This document shows positions 1-11,562 of a stretch of 64,000 bases of DNA, in pieces (the first letter of the stretch is position 1; each line of letters starts with the position of its first letter). A model generated the notes under the pieces. It was not told the origin of the DNA. It searched no databases and saw only the letters and a program-made list of their open reading frames with translations. Location: assembly GCF_001592225.1 (NCBI RefSeq), contig NZ_BCWN01000003.1:1-64000 (forward strand), in the 5' to 3' direction. Origin of the DNA: Castellaniella caeni NBRC 101664 (GTDB lineage Bacteria; Pseudomonadota; Gammaproteobacteria; Burkholderiales; Burkholderiaceae_B). The position numbers and the translations under genes were made by a program.

Positions 1-51
1 CCCGCCCGCCACGCCAGGCGGCGCGGCGGGCGAAGGGGTCGGCGAAGGGCA

Positions 52-79
52 ATGCACCCGGAACAGACGCCGGGTGCAT
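52..79. terminator. Hairpin downstream of odhB
   Basis: A perfect 10-bp stem (ATGCACCCGG / CCGGGTGCAT) closes an 8-base loop just after the odhB stop codon. In the odhB direction no T-tract follows, so it may protect the 3' end or pause polymerase rather than act as a classic intrinsic terminator. The rest of bases 1-100 holds no gene that I can see. Confidence 0.45.
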
Positions 80-100
80 GACGCGGGTCATGGAAAGCGC

Positions 101-1306
101 TTAGACGCTCAGCAGCAGGCGCTGCGGATCTTCCAGGGCTTCTTTCATGGCCACCAGGGCCAGCACGGCCTCGCGGCCATCGATGATGCGGTGGTCGTAG
201 GACAGCGCCAGATAGTTCATCGGGCGGATGACGATCTGGCCGTTCTCGACGACGGGCCGATCCTTGGTGGCGTGGATGCCCAGGATGGCCGATTGCGGCG
301 GGTTGATGATGGGCGTCGAGAGCATGGAGCCGAACACGCCGCCGTTGGAAATGGAGAACGTGCCCCCGGTGAGTTCGTCGAGCGTGAGCTTGCCGTCTTG
401 CGCGCGGCGACCAAAGTCGGCGATCTGCTTTTCGATGTCGGCCAGCGACAGCTGGTCGGCATTGCGCAGGATGGGCACCACCAGGCCACGCGGGCTGCCC
501 ACGGCCACGCCGATGTCGAAGTAGCCGTGGTAGATGATGTCCTTGCCATCCACCGAGGCGTTGACGACGGGGTAGCGCTTGAGCGCGGCCACCGCCGCCT
601 TCACGAAGAAGGACGTGAAGCCCAGCTTGACGCCGTGTTCTTTCTCGAAGGCTTCTTTGTACTTCTTGCGCAGGTCCATGATGGCCTGCATGTTGACCTC
701 GTTGAAGGTCGTCAAGATGGCGTTCTCGGATTGCGACTGGATGAGGCGTTCGGCCACGCGGGCGCGCAGACGGCTCATGGGCACGCGCTGTTCGGGGCGG
801 CCGTCCAGGCCCACCGGCACCGGCGCCGTCGGCGTGGCGGGCGCGGCGGCCGGCGCGGCCGAGGCGGCCAGGGCGTCGCCCTTGGTGACACGGCCAGCAC
901 GACCAGTGCCTTCGAGGGTGGCGGGATCGATGCCCTTTTCGGAGAGAATCTTGCCTGCGGCGGGCGACGCCACCGACGATTTGGCGGCCGGAGCTGCAGT
1001 GGCCACGGGCGCGGCGGCGGGGGCAGCCGGTGCTTCGGCCTTGGGCGCCGGGGCGGACGCCTTGGCGGCCGTATCGATGCGCGCCAGAACCTCGCCCGAG
1101 GTGACGGTGGCGCCGTCGCCCTTCACGATCTCGGCCAGCACGCCCGCGGCGGGCGCCGGCACTTCGAGCACGACCTTGTCGGTTTCGACCTCGATGAGGA
1201 TTTCATCCGCATCGACGGCTTCGCCGGGCTGCTTCTTCCAGTTGAGCAGGGTGGCTTCGGAGATGGATTCGGAAAGCTGAGGGACGAGGACTTCAGTGAT
1301 AGCCAT
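101..1306 (-). CDS. odhB: Dihydrolipoyllysine-residue succinyltransferase, E2 of 2-oxoglutarate dehydrogenase
   Basis: This is the E2 core of the 2-oxoglutarate dehydrogenase complex, which transfers succinyl from lipoate to CoA in the cytoplasmic TCA cycle. The 401-aa protein has an N-terminal lipoyl domain (residues 1-80, lipoyl lysine K44 in ETDKVVLEV), an Ala/Pro-rich linker, an E1/E3-binding domain (about 110-150) and a C-terminal acyltransferase domain. The active-site motif DHRIIDG lies at 371-377 (His372, Asp376). Length is typical for the family. It follows odhA after 37 bases and is presumably co-transcribed; the usual third partner, lpd, would lie before base 1. The GGGA 9-12 bases upstream supports the start. 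Confidence 0.96.
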   Translation of the reverse strand: MAITEVLVPQLSESISEATLLNWKKQPGEAVDADEILIEVETDKVVLEVPAPAAGVLAEIVKGDGATVTSGEVLARIDTAAKASAPAPKAEAPAAPAAAPVATAAPAAKSSVASPAAGKILSEKGIDPATLEGTGRAGRVTKGDALAASAAPAAAPATPTAPVPVGLDGRPEQRVPMSRLRARVAERLIQSQSENAILTTFNEVNMQAIMDLRKKYKEAFEKEHGVKLGFTSFFVKAAVAALKRYPVVNASVDGKDIIYHGYFDIGVAVGSPRGLVVPILRNADQLSLADIEKQIADFGRRAQDGKLTLDELTGGTFSISNGGVFGSMLSTPIINPPQSAILGIHATKDRPVVENGQIVIRPMNYLALSYDHRIIDGREAVLALVAMKEALEDPQRLLLSV

Positions 1307-1343
1307 GGTTGTTTTCCCGTTTATCTGTCTTTGAGGTTTCGGA

Positions 1344-4223
1344 TTACTTGATCAGCGAAAAGCTTTTGAGCTTGGGCGCGAAGGCTTGCTCGATGAGCGC
1401 CTTCTGCTGCTCTTGGTGCTTGGCCATATAGCCCACGGCGGGCGACGCCGACGCGGCGCGACCGGCATAGCCCAGCTTCTGACCGTCGTTCATGTTTTCG
1501 TACAGGTGATGCTGCACGTAGAACCAGGGCCCCTGGTTCTGCGGCTCGTCCTGCACCCAGACCAGCTCTTTGGCGTTGGGGTACTTTTGCAGTTCGGTCT
1601 GGAAGGACTTGTGCGCAAAGGGATAGAGCTGCTCGATGCGCAGGATGGCGACGTCCTTGCGGCCTTGCTCGTCGCGAGCGTGGACGAGGTCGTAGTAGAC
1701 CTTGCCCGAGCACACCAGCACGCGCTTGACCTCGGCGGCCACGATGCCGGCATCGACTTCACCGATGACGGGCTGGAAGGTGCCTGTGGCCAGGTCGTCC
1801 AGCGGCGAGGCCGCAGCCTTGTTGCGCAGCAGCGACTTCGGCGTGAAGATGACCAGCGGCTTGCGGAACTGACGAATCATCTGGCGACGCAGCACGTGGA
1901 AGATTTGCGCGCCGTTGGTCGGCTGCACCACTTGCATGTTGTTGTCGGCGCACAGCTGCAGGAAGCGCTCGATGCGCCCCGACGAGTGCTCGGGGCCTTG
2001 CCCTTCGTAGCCGTGCGGCAGCATCAGCGTCAGGCCGCAAGCACGGCCCCACTTGGCTTCGCCCGCCGCGATGAACTGGTCGATGACCACCTGTGCGCCA
2101 TTGGCGAAGTCGCCAAATTGGGCTTCCCAGATGGTGAGCATATTGGGCTGCGTGGTGGCGTAGCCGTATTCGAAGGCCAGCACGGCGGCCTCGGACAGCA
2201 CCGAATCGATGACCGTAAAAGGTGCCTGCCCATCGGAGACGTTTTGCAGCGGCACGTAGCTGCCCGCATCCCAGCGTTCGCGCTTTTGATCGTGCAAGAC
2301 AGCATGGCGGTGGCTGAACGTACCGCGCCCGGAGTCTTGCCCGGTGATGCGCACGGCATAGCCATTGGCCACCAGGGTGGCGAAGGCCAGGTGTTCGCCC
2401 ATGCCCCAGTCGAGGGGATGCTCGCCGCGCGCCATGGCCAGGCGATCGTTGAGCAGCTTGCTGACCAGGGGGTGCACGGTGAAGCCTTCAGGCACCTGGG
2501 TCAGTTTTTCGCCGATGCGAGTGAGTTCGGCCAGCGGCACGCCGGTATCGGCGTGGTCGGTCCATTTGGCGCCCAGGAACGGCGACCAATCGGTGGCGTA
2601 CTTGTTCTTGTAGTCGGTGAGCACGGGCTCGACCGTGCGCTGGCCGTCTTCCATCAGCTGACGGTAGTTCTTGACCAGTTCGTCGGGCTCGTTCTCGGCC
2701 AGCGTGCCTTGCGCCACCAGGCGGTCGGCGTACACCTTGCGCGTGCCGGGGTGCTTGCCGATGCTCTTGTACATGAGCGGCTGCGTGAGCGACGGGGTGT
2801 CTTGCTCGTTGTGGCCCAGCTTGCGGAAGCAGACGATGTCCACCACCACGTCATGGCGGAAAGTCTGGCGGTAATCGAGCGCCAGCTTGGTGACGAACAC
2901 CACGGCTTCGGGATCGTCGCCATTGACGTGGAAGACCGGCGCTTCGATCATCTTGACCACGTCGGTGCAGTACGTCGTGGAACGCGTGTCGCGCGGGTCG
3001 GAGGTGGTGAAGCCGATCTGGTTGTTGATGACGATGTGCAGCGTGCCGCCAGTACCGTAGCCGCGCGTCTGGGCGAGGTTGAGGGTTTCCATGACCACGC
3101 CCTGGCCGACGAAGGCGGCATCGCCGTGCACCAGCACGGGCAACACCTGGTCGCCTTCGGGATCGCCGCGGCGGTCTTGGCGGGCGCGCACGCTGCCCTC
3201 GACCACCGGGTTGACGATTTCGAGGTGCGAGGGGTTGAACGCCAGCGACAGGTGCACCGGGCCGCCCCGGGTGGAGAGGTCGCTGGAAAAGCCGTTGTGG
3301 TATTTGACGTCGCCGTCGCTGAGCGCCTGCGTGTGCTTGCCTTCGAATTCGGCAAACAGGTCGCCCGGCATCTTGCCCATGACGTTGACCAGCAGGTTGA
3401 GGCGCCCGCGGTGGGCCATGCCCACGACGATTTCCTGCACGCCGCTTTCGCCCGCGTGGTTGACGACTTCGTCCATGGCGGCGATGAAGCTTTCACCGCC
3501 TTCGAGCGAGAAGCGCTTCTGGCCGACGTACTTGGTGTGCAGGAAGCGCTCGAGGCCTTCCGCCTCGGTGACCTGCTGCAGGATGTTGCGTTTTTGTTCG
3601 ACTGTGAATTCGGGCACGCCCAGGGTGGATTCGAGACGCTCCTGAATCCAGCGCTTGACGGTGGGGTCGGCGATATACATGAACTCGACGCCGATGTTGC
3701 GACAGTATGTATCTTGCAAAGCCTTGATGATGTCCCGCATGGTCATCGTGTCGGCTTTGGTGAAATACGTATTGGTGGCCGAGTAGATCTGGTCGAGATC
3801 GGCTTCGGACAGGCCATAGAAGGCCGGATCGAGCTCGGGGATCTGCGGGCGCTCGCGGCGCTTCAGGGGGTCCAGCTGGGCGATGCGCACGCCCATCGAG
3901 CGATACGCGGCGATGATGGACTGAACGTAGACCTGCTTGCTGGCGATGGCCAGGGCCTGGTCGGAGGCCTGGGCCGGGCGCACCTGGAAGACGTTTTCAC
4001 GGGCGCGTTGGGCAAACGAGGCGATGATGGGCGCGTGGGCCTGGTCGCGGGTGGTTTCGCGGCCATCGGCGGCCGGCTGGTGCTGCAGCTGATCGAAGTA
4101 CGAGCGCCACTGGTCTGGAATGGAACCCGGATCGTTGAGATATTCTTCGTAGAGTTCTTCTACGTAGGGGGCATTGGCGCCGAAAAGATAGGAGTTGGAC
4201 TGGAGTTCTAGTTCCGTTGACAT
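1344..4223 (-). CDS. odhA: 2-oxoglutarate dehydrogenase E1 component
   Basis: This is the thiamine-diphosphate-dependent decarboxylase of the 2-oxoglutarate dehydrogenase complex, and it passes the succinyl group to OdhB. The 959-aa protein has the family-specific N-terminal segment ([18 protein letters not shown]), the [10 protein letters not shown] segment, the [10 protein letters not shown] motif and the [19 protein letters not shown] region that binds ThDP and Mg. I chose ATG 4223 because AGGTGA precedes it by 8 bases. A GTG at 4235 would add four residues but itself overlaps this ribosome binding site. First gene of odhA-odhB, divergent from maeB. Confidence 0.96.
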   Translation of the reverse strand: MSTELELQSNSYLFGANAPYVEELYEEYLNDPGSIPDQWRSYFDQLQHQPAADGRETTRDQAHAPIIASFAQRARENVFQVRPAQASDQALAIASKQVYVQSIIAAYRSMGVRIAQLDPLKRRERPQIPELDPAFYGLSEADLDQIYSATNTYFTKADTMTMRDIIKALQDTYCRNIGVEFMYIADPTVKRWIQERLESTLGVPEFTVEQKRNILQQVTEAEGLERFLHTKYVGQKRFSLEGGESFIAAMDEVVNHAGESGVQEIVVGMAHRGRLNLLVNVMGKMPGDLFAEFEGKHTQALSDGDVKYHNGFSSDLSTRGGPVHLSLAFNPSHLEIVNPVVEGSVRARQDRRGDPEGDQVLPVLVHGDAAFVGQGVVMETLNLAQTRGYGTGGTLHIVINNQIGFTTSDPRDTRSTTYCTDVVKMIEAPVFHVNGDDPEAVVFVTKLALDYRQTFRHDVVVDIVCFRKLGHNEQDTPSLTQPLMYKSIGKHPGTRKVYADRLVAQGTLAENEPDELVKNYRQLMEDGQRTVEPVLTDYKNKYATDWSPFLGAKWTDHADTGVPLAELTRIGEKLTQVPEGFTVHPLVSKLLNDRLAMARGEHPLDWGMGEHLAFATLVANGYAVRITGQDSGRGTFSHRHAVLHDQKRERWDAGSYVPLQNVSDGQAPFTVIDSVLSEAAVLAFEYGYATTQPNMLTIWEAQFGDFANGAQVVIDQFIAAGEAKWGRACGLTLMLPHGYEGQGPEHSSGRIERFLQLCADNNMQVVQPTNGAQIFHVLRRQMIRQFRKPLVIFTPKSLLRNKAAASPLDDLATGTFQPVIGEVDAGIVAAEVKRVLVCSGKVYYDLVHARDEQGRKDVAILRIEQLYPFAHKSFQTELQKYPNAKELVWVQDEPQNQGPWFYVQHHLYENMNDGQKLGYAGRAASASPAVGYMAKHQEQQKALIEQAFAPKLKSFSLIK

Positions 4224-4529
4224 TGTGCGCTTCACCTGACGGGTGCTTCACCCGAACGATGCAGATTAAAAAACCTTCCGCGACACGGCCAGACCGGATA
4301 GCGGATAGCAGGGGCAGAAGGCTGATGTACGACGCCTTGCATAAGCCGTATTAAGGGTAAAGTATACCCGCCTTACCACGCAGGTATAAACTGACCAGCC
4401 CAAAACGCCCGGTCTATGCCCCTTTTCACGAGATTGGCGTTGGTATTAACAAACACTGTCGCGGATTAGCCTGTCTATGGCCGATCCCGGCAACATGAAA
4501 TCAATAAATCAGCAGGAGCTCTCGTCATC
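4224..4529. promoter_or_regulatory. odhA-maeB divergent intergenic region
   Basis: This 306-base region separates the divergent odhA and maeB genes and is far more AT-rich than its surroundings, so it must hold both promoters. On the minus strand TATACT (complement of 4361-4366) is a good -10 candidate for odhA, with only a weak -35 (TTATAC, complement of 4384-4389) 17 bases upstream. I could not pick a convincing maeB promoter. No ORF is supported here. Confidence 0.4.
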
Positions 4530-6824
4530 ATGGACCTGAAAGATGATCGCGCCAAAATGGCGCTTGATTACCATGCGTTTCCGACGCCGGGCAAGATTTC
4601 CGTCGTCCCCACCAAGCCGCTGGCCAACCAGGACGACCTGACCCTCGCCTACTCGCCGGGCGTGGCCATCGCCAGCATGACGATCCACGCCGAGGGCGAA
4701 GCCGCCGCGGCCAAATACACCTCGCGCGCCAACCTAGTGGGCGTGGTCACCAACGGCACGGCGGTGCTGGGCCTGGGCAACATCGGCCCGCTGGCCGCCA
4801 AGCCCGTCATGGAGGGCAAGGGCTGCCTGTTCAAGAAATTCGCCGGCATCGACGTGTTCGACATCGAACTCAACGAACACGATCCCGACAAGCTGGTGGA
4901 CATCATCGCCGCGCTCGAACCCACCCTGGGCGGCATCAACCTCGAGGACATCAAGGCGCCCGAGTGCTTCTACATCGAGAAGAAGCTGCGCGAGCGCATG
5001 AAAATCCCCGTCTTCCACGATGACCAGCACGGCACGGCCATCATTTCCTCGGCCGCCGTGCTCAACGGCCTGAAGGTCGTGGGCAAGCGGATGGATGAGG
5101 TAAAGCTGGTGTGCTCGGGCGCGGGCGCCGCGGCCATCGCCTGCCTCGACTTGCTGGTCAAGCTGGGCATCGCGCAAAAGAATATCTACGTGGTCGATTC
5201 GCGCGGCGTCATCTGGCAGGGCCGCGACGAAAAGATGGAACCCAACAAGGCGCGCTACGCGCAGCAGACCGACGCGCGCACGCTGGCCGACGTCTGCCGG
5301 GGTGCCGATGTCTTCCTGGGCTGCTCGGCCCCCGGCGTGCTGACGCAAGACATGGTGCGCAGCATGGCCGACCGCCCGCTCATCCTGGCGCTGGCCAACC
5401 CCGACCCGGAAATCCGCCCGGAAGACGCCAAGGCGGCGCGCCCGGACTGCGTGGTGGCCACGGGCCGCTCCGACTACCCCAACCAGGTCAACAACGTCCT
5501 GTGCTTCCCCTTCATTTTCCGCGGCGCCATGGATTGCGGCGCCACGGTCATCAATGAAGAGATGAAGCTCGCCTGCGTAAAGGCGATCGCCGAACTCGCC
5601 GAGGCCGAGGCCAGCGCTGAAGTGGCCGGCGCCTACGCCGACCAGGATCTCAGCTTCGGGCCGGATTACATCATCCCCAAGCCGTTCGACCCGCGCCTCA
5701 TCGTCAAGGTGGCCCCCGCGGTCGCCGAAGCCGCCGCGGCCTCGGGCGTGGCGCGCCGTCCCATCGAGGACATGGACGCCTACCGCCAGTCGCTGATGAG
5801 CATCGTCTATCACTCCGGCCAGCTGATGCGCCCGCTGTTCCACCAGGCCAAGGCGGCGCCCAAGCGCGTGGTCTACGCCGACGGCGAAGACGAGCGCGTC
5901 CTGCGCGCGGCGCAGACGGTGATCGACGAGAAGTTCGCCTTCCCGATCCTGGTGGGCCGTCCCTCGGTGATCGACATGCGCATCCAGAAGTTCGGCCTGC
6001 GCCTGGTGCCCGGCGAAAACGTCGAGGTGGTCGATCCGGAAAACGACAGCCGCTTCAACGAAACCTGGAACGCCTACTACAAGCTGCAGGCCCGCGCCGG
6101 GGTGACCCCGGACATCGCCAAGGCGATGGTGCGCAAGCACAATTCGCTCATCGGCGTGATGCTGCTGCAGCGCGGCGACGCCGATGCGATGATCTGCGGG
6201 GTGGCCAGCCGCTTCGACAATCAGCTGAAGTACGTGCAGGAGGTCATTGGCCTCAAGCCCACGGCGCGCACGTATGCGGCCATGAACGTGCTGATGCTGC
6301 CGACGCAGACGCTGTTCATCTGCGACACGCACGTCAACGAAGACCCCGACGCCGAACAGATCGCCGATATGACGATCCTGGCCGCCGAGGAAGTCCGCCG
6401 CTTTGGCATCGTGCCGAAGATCGCCCTGCTCTCGCACTCCAACTTCGGCAGCCGCCCGACGGCATCTTCCCGCAAGATGGCCGAAGCGCGCCGCATCATT
6501 GCCGAGCGTGCACCGGATCTCGAGGTGGATGGCGAGATGCACGCCGATTCGGCCTTGTCGGAAACGATCCGCACGAAGTCCTATCCCGATACGGCGCTGA
6601 AGGGGCCGGCCAATCTGCTGATCACGCCGAACCTGGACGCGGGCAACATCACCTACAACATGCTGAAGATGACGGGCAGCCATGGGGTGGCGATGGGGCC
6701 GGTGCTGCTGGGCGCGGCGCGCCCGGTGCACATCCTCACCACCAGCTCGACGGTGCGCCGCATCGTCAACATGACGGCGTTGGCGGTGGTGGACGCGCAG
6801 CAAGAGGCGGGCCAGGTCGCCTGA
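4530..6824 (+). CDS. maeB: NADP-dependent malic enzyme with phosphotransacetylase-like C-terminal domain
   Basis: It oxidatively decarboxylates malate to pyruvate with reduction of NADP, linking the TCA cycle to NADPH and acetyl-CoA supply. The 764-aa length is that of the large MaeB form. Residues 1 to about 430 are the malic enzyme part, with [11 protein letters not shown], the nucleotide-binding [21 protein letters not shown] (metal and substrate binding) and a second Rossmann motif GAGAAAIA. Residues from about 430 on are a phosphate-acetyltransferase-like domain, usually regulatory (acetyl-CoA sensing) rather than catalytic. An AGGAG lies 11 bases before the ATG, a slightly long spacing. 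Monocistronic, with its own terminator. Confidence 0.94.
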   Translation: MDLKDDRAKMALDYHAFPTPGKISVVPTKPLANQDDLTLAYSPGVAIASMTIHAEGEAAAAKYTSRANLVGVVTNGTAVLGLGNIGPLAAKPVMEGKGCLFKKFAGIDVFDIELNEHDPDKLVDIIAALEPTLGGINLEDIKAPECFYIEKKLRERMKIPVFHDDQHGTAIISSAAVLNGLKVVGKRMDEVKLVCSGAGAAAIACLDLLVKLGIAQKNIYVVDSRGVIWQGRDEKMEPNKARYAQQTDARTLADVCRGADVFLGCSAPGVLTQDMVRSMADRPLILALANPDPEIRPEDAKAARPDCVVATGRSDYPNQVNNVLCFPFIFRGAMDCGATVINEEMKLACVKAIAELAEAEASAEVAGAYADQDLSFGPDYIIPKPFDPRLIVKVAPAVAEAAAASGVARRPIEDMDAYRQSLMSIVYHSGQLMRPLFHQAKAAPKRVVYADGEDERVLRAAQTVIDEKFAFPILVGRPSVIDMRIQKFGLRLVPGENVEVVDPENDSRFNETWNAYYKLQARAGVTPDIAKAMVRKHNSLIGVMLLQRGDADAMICGVASRFDNQLKYVQEVIGLKPTARTYAAMNVLMLPTQTLFICDTHVNEDPDAEQIADMTILAAEEVRRFGIVPKIALLSHSNFGSRPTASSRKMAEARRIIAERAPDLEVDGEMHADSALSETIRTKSYPDTALKGPANLLITPNLDAGNITYNMLKMTGSHGVAMGPVLLGAARPVHILTTSSTVRRIVNMTALAVVDAQQEAGQVA

Positions 6825-6854
6825 CCGACTGTTGCTTCGCTGTCGTACTTGTCG

Positions 6855-6884
6855 AAATGGGCGGGGAATCCCCGCCCATTTTTT
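6855..6884 (+). terminator. maeB intrinsic terminator
   Basis: A 12-bp GC-rich stem (arms 6855-6866 and 6870-6881, loop AAT) runs into a T-tract, 30 bases after the maeB stop. This is a strong rho-independent terminator. Confidence 0.9.
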
Positions 6885-6964
6885 ATGGTGACTCACGAGA
6901 CGGCCATCTGTGTTCTTGATGCCGTCATCTGGCTTCTTGATGCTGCTATTCGGGTTCTTGACCC

Positions 6965-7413
6965 GTCTGGTGGATGTGGAAAGGGGTATTTGGGCCAGGG
7001 TCTGGCGGCCCTTCGGGCTCCCCCGATCTGCCTCGTACGGGCTGGCGGCGGGCGAACTCGTCGCTTCGCTCCTCAGACAGCGCCCGCCGAAACCTCCAGC
7101 CCTCCCTTCGTCAGCATCGGGCGCCATCCAACAGGCCCAAATACCCCTTTCCACACCCACCAGACTGCAATGGCGCAAACCGCTGGAGCGAAGAACGGTC
7201 TACCCTCTGGCTGTCTGTGTGGTGGGCGGAGGATTTCCTGCCTGTTGCCGGGCGCCCGATGCTGACGAAGGGAGCCGGGGGGGAAGTCGGTGCCCTCGAT
7301 CGGCCCGAAGGGACGATATAGGGCACCGCCCCGGCGTACGAGGCAGATCGGGGAAGCCCGAAGGGCCGCCTGGCCCTGGCAGGAAATCCTCCGCCCACCA
7401 CACAGACAGCCAG
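6965..7413. repeat. Mosaic of four interleaved inverted-repeat pairs
   Basis: This gene-free stretch between maeB and gltA consists largely of four long inverted repeats whose arms interleave. Pair A is 6965-6996 with 7134-7165 (32 bp, one mismatch). Pair D is 7004-7039 with 7335-7370 (36 bp, one mismatch). Pair B is 7102-7125 with 7251-7274 (24 bp, perfect). Pair C is 7207-7242 with 7378-7413 (36 bp, perfect). Together they cover more than half of the segment. The order A-D-B-A'-C-B'-D'-C' cannot fold as one nested hairpin and looks like a product of repeated duplication and inversion. No transposase or plausible coding frame is present. Confidence 0.9.
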
Positions 7414-7449
7414 GCAATAAAAACGGGCCAAACGGCCCGTTTTTATTGC
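7414..7449. terminator. gltA intrinsic terminator, bidirectional
   Basis: A perfect 16-bp stem (7414-7429 with 7434-7449, loop AAAC) has runs of A on one side and T on the other, so it can terminate in both directions. It lies 22 bases after the gltA stop and closes the long GntR-sdh-gltA operon. Confidence 0.92.
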
Positions 7450-7471
7450 TAAGAAAGCGACGGAAGAAAGG

Positions 7472-8767
7472 TTACTTCACGTCGCGCACCGCAGCGCCGG
7501 TGTACAGCTGGCGCGGGCGACCGATCTTGTAGTTGGGGTCGGAGAGCATTTCGTTCCACTGGGCGATCCAGCCCACCGTGCGGGCCAGGGCGAAGATCGC
7601 CGTGAACAGCGATGTCGGGATGCCGATGGCGCGTTGCACGATGCCCGAGTAGAAATCGACGTTGGGGTACAGCTTGCGCTCGACGAAGTACTGGTCTTCG
7701 AGGGCGATGCGTTCGACTTCCATGGCCAGCTTGAACAGCGGGTCGTCGTGCAGGCCCAGCGCGTCGAGCACTTCGCGGCAGGTTTCCTGCATCATCTTGG
7801 CGCGCGGGTCGAAGTTCTTGTAGACGCGATGGCCAAAGCCCATCAGGCGCACGCCCGAGTTCTTGTCCTTGACCTTCTCCATGAACTCGCCCACCTTGGC
7901 CACGCCGCCGTTGGCCTGGAGGTTTTCCAGCATGTTCAGGCAGGCCTCGTTGGCGCCGCCGTGTGCCGGGCCCCACAGGCAGGCCACGCCAGCCGCGATG
8001 GCGGCAAACGGGTTGGTGCCCGACGAACCGCACAGGCGCACGGTGGAGGTGGAGGCGTTTTGCTCGTGATCGGCGTGCAGGATGAAGATGCGGTCGAGCG
8101 CGCGTTCGACCACGTCGTTGACTTCATAGTCGTCGCACGGCGTGGCGAACATCATGCGCAGGAAGTTGCCCGTGTAGGACAGATCGTTCTTCGGGTAGAT
8201 GAAGGGCTGGCCCAGGGAATGCTTGTAGGCCATGGCCACCAGCGTCGGCATCTTGGCGATCAGGCGGATGGCTGAGACTTCGCGGTGCACCGGGTTGGTG
8301 ATGTCGGTGGAGTCGTGATAGAAGGCCGACAGGGCGCCCACCAGGCCCGTGAGCACGGCCATCGGGTGGGCGTCGCGGCGGAACCCTTGCAGGAAGGTGT
8401 GCATCTGCTCGTGCACCAGGGTGTGGTGCGTGACCAGATCGTCAAAATCGCGCTTCTGCTGGGCGTCCGGCAGGTCGCCGTTCATGATCAGGTAGGCAAT
8501 GGAGAGAAAATCACATTTCTTTGCCAGCTGGTCGATGGGATAGCCGCGATACAGCAGCTGGCCCTTGTCGCCATCGATGAAGGTGATGGCCGATTCGCAC
8601 GACGCGGTCGCCAGGAAGCCGGGGTCAAAGGTGAACATCCCGGTCTGGCTGTAAAGCTTGCGGATATCGACCACCTCGGGGCCCACGGTGCCCCGGTAGA
8701 CGGGGAAATCGACCGAAGGGCTGCCGTCGGAGAACGATAGCGTGGCTTTTTTATCGGATAGCTGCAT
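7472..8767 (-). CDS. gltA: Citrate synthase, type II hexameric form
   Basis: It condenses oxaloacetate with acetyl-CoA to citrate, the entry step of the TCA cycle. The 431-aa length matches Gram-negative, NADH-inhibited GltA. Visible active-site segments are the [13 protein letters not shown] helix, [10 protein letters not shown] (catalytic His), [13 protein letters not shown] and NVDFYSGI (catalytic Asp). It is last in the operon gntR-sdhC-sdhD-sdhA-sdhB-sdhE-gltA, 16 bases after sdhE, with AAGGA 7 bases before the ATG. PrpC at 15600 is a separate methylcitrate synthase, and this longer protein with its sdh context is the true citrate synthase. Confidence 0.96.
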   Translation of the reverse strand: MQLSDKKATLSFSDGSPSVDFPVYRGTVGPEVVDIRKLYSQTGMFTFDPGFLATASCESAITFIDGDKGQLLYRGYPIDQLAKKCDFLSIAYLIMNGDLPDAQQKRDFDDLVTHHTLVHEQMHTFLQGFRRDAHPMAVLTGLVGALSAFYHDSTDITNPVHREVSAIRLIAKMPTLVAMAYKHSLGQPFIYPKNDLSYTGNFLRMMFATPCDDYEVNDVVERALDRIFILHADHEQNASTSTVRLCGSSGTNPFAAIAAGVACLWGPAHGGANEACLNMLENLQANGGVAKVGEFMEKVKDKNSGVRLMGFGHRVYKNFDPRAKMMQETCREVLDALGLHDDPLFKLAMEVERIALEDQYFVERKLYPNVDFYSGIVQRAIGIPTSLFTAIFALARTVGWIAQWNEMLSDPNYKIGRPRQLYTGAAVRDVK

Positions 8768-8783
8768 GTGATTTTCCTTTAAG

Positions 8784-9047
8784 TTACAGCGCTTTCATCT
8801 GCTCGACGAGCCGCCGGATGTCGGCGGTGTCATATACACCAGACACCTCGGTGCGTCCCAGCAGGACGTCGAGCAATTCGTTGTCGCCCATTTCAAAAAG
8901 CTGCGTCAGCGCCCGCACGTCGGCCTCGGTCAGCTGGGTCTCGAAGGCATCGAGAAACCGCGTGATGATGAGGTCGTTTTCGAGCAGGCCGCGACGTGCC
9001 CGCCAGCGCAGGCGGGCACGATCCAGATCAGACAGATCGCTGGACAT
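8784..9047 (-). CDS. sdhE: FAD assembly factor SdhE
   Basis: This 87-aa protein of the SdhE/YgfY (DUF339, Sdh5) family promotes covalent attachment of FAD to SdhA. The hallmark RGxxE motif is present as RGLLE at residues 19-23, after a basic N-terminus, followed by the helical acidic segment [14 protein letters not shown]. Start ATG 9047 lies 5 bases after the sdhB stop, and the position between sdhB and gltA is the classical one. A longer ORF covering this frame reads back through sdhB and is not real. Confidence 0.93.
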   Translation of the reverse strand: MSSDLSDLDRARLRWRARRGLLENDLIITRFLDAFETQLTEADVRALTQLFEMGDNELLDVLLGRTEVSGVYDTADIRRLVEQMKAL

Positions 9048-9052
9048 GCGGA

Positions 9053-9766
9053 CTACACCGTCCGCCGAACCAGCATTTCCTTGATCTTGCCAATGGCTGC
9101 CGACGGGTTCAGGCCCTTGGGGCAGACCTCGGTGCAGTTCATGATCGTATGGCAGCGGAAAAGCCGGTACGGGTCTTCGAGGTTGTCGAGACGCTCGCTC
9201 GTGGCACGGTCGCGCGAGTCGGCAATGAAACGGTACGCCTGCAGCAGCCCCGCCGGCCCGACGAATTTGTCGGGATTCCACCAGAAGGACGGACAGGCCG
9301 TGGAGCAGCACCCGCACAAGATGCATTCGTACAGGCCGTTGAGTTCTTCGCGCTCTTCGGGCGACTGCAGACGCTCTTTCTCGGGGGGCGGTTCGTCGTT
9401 GATCAGGTACGGCTTGATGGAGTGGTACTGATCGTAGAAGAACGTCATGTCGACGATGAGGTCGCGCACCACCGGCAGGCCGGGCAGCGGCTTGAGCACG
9501 ATGGGCTCGCTGAGTGTGAGCAGGTTGGTGGTGCAGGCCAGGCCGTTGTGGCCGTTGATGTTCATGGCATCGGAGCCGCACACGCCTTCGCGGCACGAAC
9601 GGCGCAGCGCCAGGCTGTCGTCAACCTCGTTTTTGATGCGCAGGATGGCGTCGAGCAGCATCTTGTCGGACGGCTGTAGTTCGACTTCGAGCTTCTGCAT
9701 GTAAGGACGTTCGTCCTTGTCGGGATCGTAGCGATAGATCTCGAATTTCACGATTCGTTTGGTCAT
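9053..9766 (-). CDS. sdhB: Succinate dehydrogenase iron-sulfur subunit
   Basis: This subunit carries electrons from FAD in SdhA to ubiquinone in the membrane anchor of complex II. The 237-aa protein has the plant-type [2Fe-2S] motif (C58, C63 and C78, with an Asp at 66 as probable ligand) and the ligands of the [4Fe-4S] and [3Fe-4S] centres (C148, C151, C154, C158, then C205, C211, C215). It lies 13 bases downstream of sdhA on the same transcript. Confidence 0.96.
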   Translation of the reverse strand: MTKRIVKFEIYRYDPDKDERPYMQKLEVELQPSDKMLLDAILRIKNEVDDSLALRRSCREGVCGSDAMNINGHNGLACTTNLLTLSEPIVLKPLPGLPVVRDLIVDMTFFYDQYHSIKPYLINDEPPPEKERLQSPEEREELNGLYECILCGCCSTACPSFWWNPDKFVGPAGLLQAYRFIADSRDRATSERLDNLEDPYRLFRCHTIMNCTEVCPKGLNPSAAIGKIKEMLVRRTV

Positions 9767-9779
9767 GACAATATCCAGA

Positions 9780-11561
9780 TTAGAAGGTACGCGCCTTGGG
9801 CGGGATGGTATCCACGGTCAGGGGTTTCATGCGCACCGGCTTGTAATCGAGGTGGCCGTCTTTGTCGTCGGAGAACCACAGGGAATGCTTGAGCCAGTTG
9901 ACGTCGTCGCGCTCGGGGTATTCTTCGAGGGCATGTGCGCCGCGCGATTCGAGGCGGTTGGCAGCCGACTTGGCCGTGGCACGCGCCACTTCGATCATGT
10001 TGGTGATCTCCAGGGCTTCGAGACGCGCCGTGTTGAACACCTTGGACTTGTCGGAGAAGTACATGCTGTTGACTTCCGGCACCAGGTCGCTGATGACCTT
10101 CTCGCCTTCTTTCAGCACGTCGAGCTTGCGGAACACCCCATAGTGGCTTTGCATGGCCCGTTGCATCTTGTGGGCCACGTCTTGCGGCTTTTCACCGGAG
10201 GTGCGGGCTTCGAGGCGGTTGACGCGGTCGAGCGAGGCCTCGATGTCGGTGTCGGGCAGCACCTGGTGGCTGTGCTGCTTTTCAGGGTGCTGATCGACGA
10301 TGAAGTTGCCCGCCGAGCGGCCGAACACGACCAGGTCGAGCAGCGAGTTGGTGCCCAGGCGGTTGGCCCCGTGCACCGAGGTGGCGGCGCATTCGCCGAT
10401 GGCGTACAGGCCGTTGACGACCTTTTCCTGGCCATTGACGTGCGTGAGCACCTGCCCATGATAGTTGGCCGGAATGCCGCCCATCTGGTAGTGGATGGTG
10501 GGCACGACCGGGATCGGATCTTTGATCGGATCGACGTTGGCGAACTTGATGGCGATCTCACGGATGGACGGTAGACGCTTCTTGATGGTGTCGGCGCCCA
10601 GGTGATCGAGCTTGAGCAGCACGTGGCCGCCGTCGCCGCAGCCACGGCCTTCTTTGATTTCTTGGTCCATCGAGCGCGAGACGAAGTCGCGCGGCGCCAG
10701 ATCTTTGAGCTGGGGCGCATAGCGTTCCATGAAGCGCTCGCCCTTGTTGTTGAGCAGGAAGCCGCCTTCGCCGCGTACGCCTTCGGTGATGAGCACGCCA
10801 GCGCCCGCCACGCCCGTGGGGTGGAACTGCCAGAACTCCATGTCCTGCAGCGGGATGCCCGCGCGCGCCGCCATGCCCAGGCCGTCGCCCGTATTGATGA
10901 AGGCGTTGGTGGTGGCGGCCCAGATGCGGCCCGCGCCGCCGGTGGCCAGCACCGTGTGCTTGGCTTCGAGCACGTAGATGTCGCCGGTTTCCATTTCGAT
11001 GGCCGTCACGCCCAGCACGTCGCCATCGTTGTTGCGCAGCAGGTCGAGCGCCATCCATTCGACGAAGAAATTGGTGCGCGCCGCGACGTTGCGCTGATAC
11101 AGCGTGTGCAGCATGGCGTGGCCGGTGCGGTCGGCGGCGGCACAGGCGCGCTGCACGGGTTTTTCACCGAAGTTGGACGTGTGCCCGCCAAACGGACGCT
11201 GGTAGATGGTGCCGTCGGGGTTGCGGTCGAAGGGCATGCCGAAGTGTTCGAGTTCGTAGACCGCGTTGGGGGCTTCACGCACCATGAATTCGATGGAATC
11301 CTGGTCGCCCAGCCAGTCGGAGCCCTTGACGGTGTCGTACATGTGCCATTGCCAGTGGTCTTCGCTCATGTTGCCCAGCGAAGCGCTGACGCCCCCTTGC
11401 GCCGCCACTGTGTGCGAGCGGGTGGGAAACACCTTGGACAGCACCGCGACGGTGAGCCCGGCGTTGGACAATTGCAGGGCGCAGCGCAAGCCGGCCCCAC
11501 CAGCGCCTACCACGACGACATCGAACCGGCGGCGTGGGAGAGATTTCTTGACAGCAGCCAC
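9780..11561 (-). CDS. sdhA: Succinate dehydrogenase flavoprotein subunit
   Basis: Catalytic subunit of complex II, oxidising succinate to fumarate. The 593-aa protein begins with the FAD-binding GAGGAG motif at residues 19-24 and has the SHTVAAQGG segment in which His50 should carry the covalent FAD. Substrate-site segments ([21 protein letters not shown]) are intact. I chose GTG 11561, one base after the sdhD stop, because GGAG lies 8 bases upstream and the protein then starts at the conserved [13 protein letters not shown]. An upstream ATG at 11606 would lie inside sdhD. Confidence 0.95.
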   Translation of the reverse strand: MAAVKKSLPRRRFDVVVVGAGGAGLRCALQLSNAGLTVAVLSKVFPTRSHTVAAQGGVSASLGNMSEDHWQWHMYDTVKGSDWLGDQDSIEFMVREAPNAVYELEHFGMPFDRNPDGTIYQRPFGGHTSNFGEKPVQRACAAADRTGHAMLHTLYQRNVAARTNFFVEWMALDLLRNNDGDVLGVTAIEMETGDIYVLEAKHTVLATGGAGRIWAATTNAFINTGDGLGMAARAGIPLQDMEFWQFHPTGVAGAGVLITEGVRGEGGFLLNNKGERFMERYAPQLKDLAPRDFVSRSMDQEIKEGRGCGDGGHVLLKLDHLGADTIKKRLPSIREIAIKFANVDPIKDPIPVVPTIHYQMGGIPANYHGQVLTHVNGQEKVVNGLYAIGECAATSVHGANRLGTNSLLDLVVFGRSAGNFIVDQHPEKQHSHQVLPDTDIEASLDRVNRLEARTSGEKPQDVAHKMQRAMQSHYGVFRKLDVLKEGEKVISDLVPEVNSMYFSDKSKVFNTARLEALEITNMIEVARATAKSAANRLESRGAHALEEYPERDDVNWLKHSLWFSDDKDGHLDYKPVRMKPLTVDTIPPKARTF

Positions 11562-11562
11562 G

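Noticed and set aside
1386-4211. 941-codon open frame antisense to odhA
   Set aside because: The odhA frame has full family conservation, and the opposite frame has none. Similar shadows lie opposite nosR, nosZ, acnB and rnr.
4734-7178. Very long open frame on the minus strand across maeB
   Set aside because: It is the antisense shadow of maeB. The protein is His/Gly/Arg/Asp-rich low-complexity sequence, typical of reading a GC-rich gene backwards, and it runs across the maeB terminator and the repeat mosaic.
6849-7532. Several overlapping short ORFs in both strands of the maeB-gltA gap
   Set aside because: They translate the inverted repeats and therefore resemble one another on opposite strands. 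None has a ribosome site or a recognisable domain.
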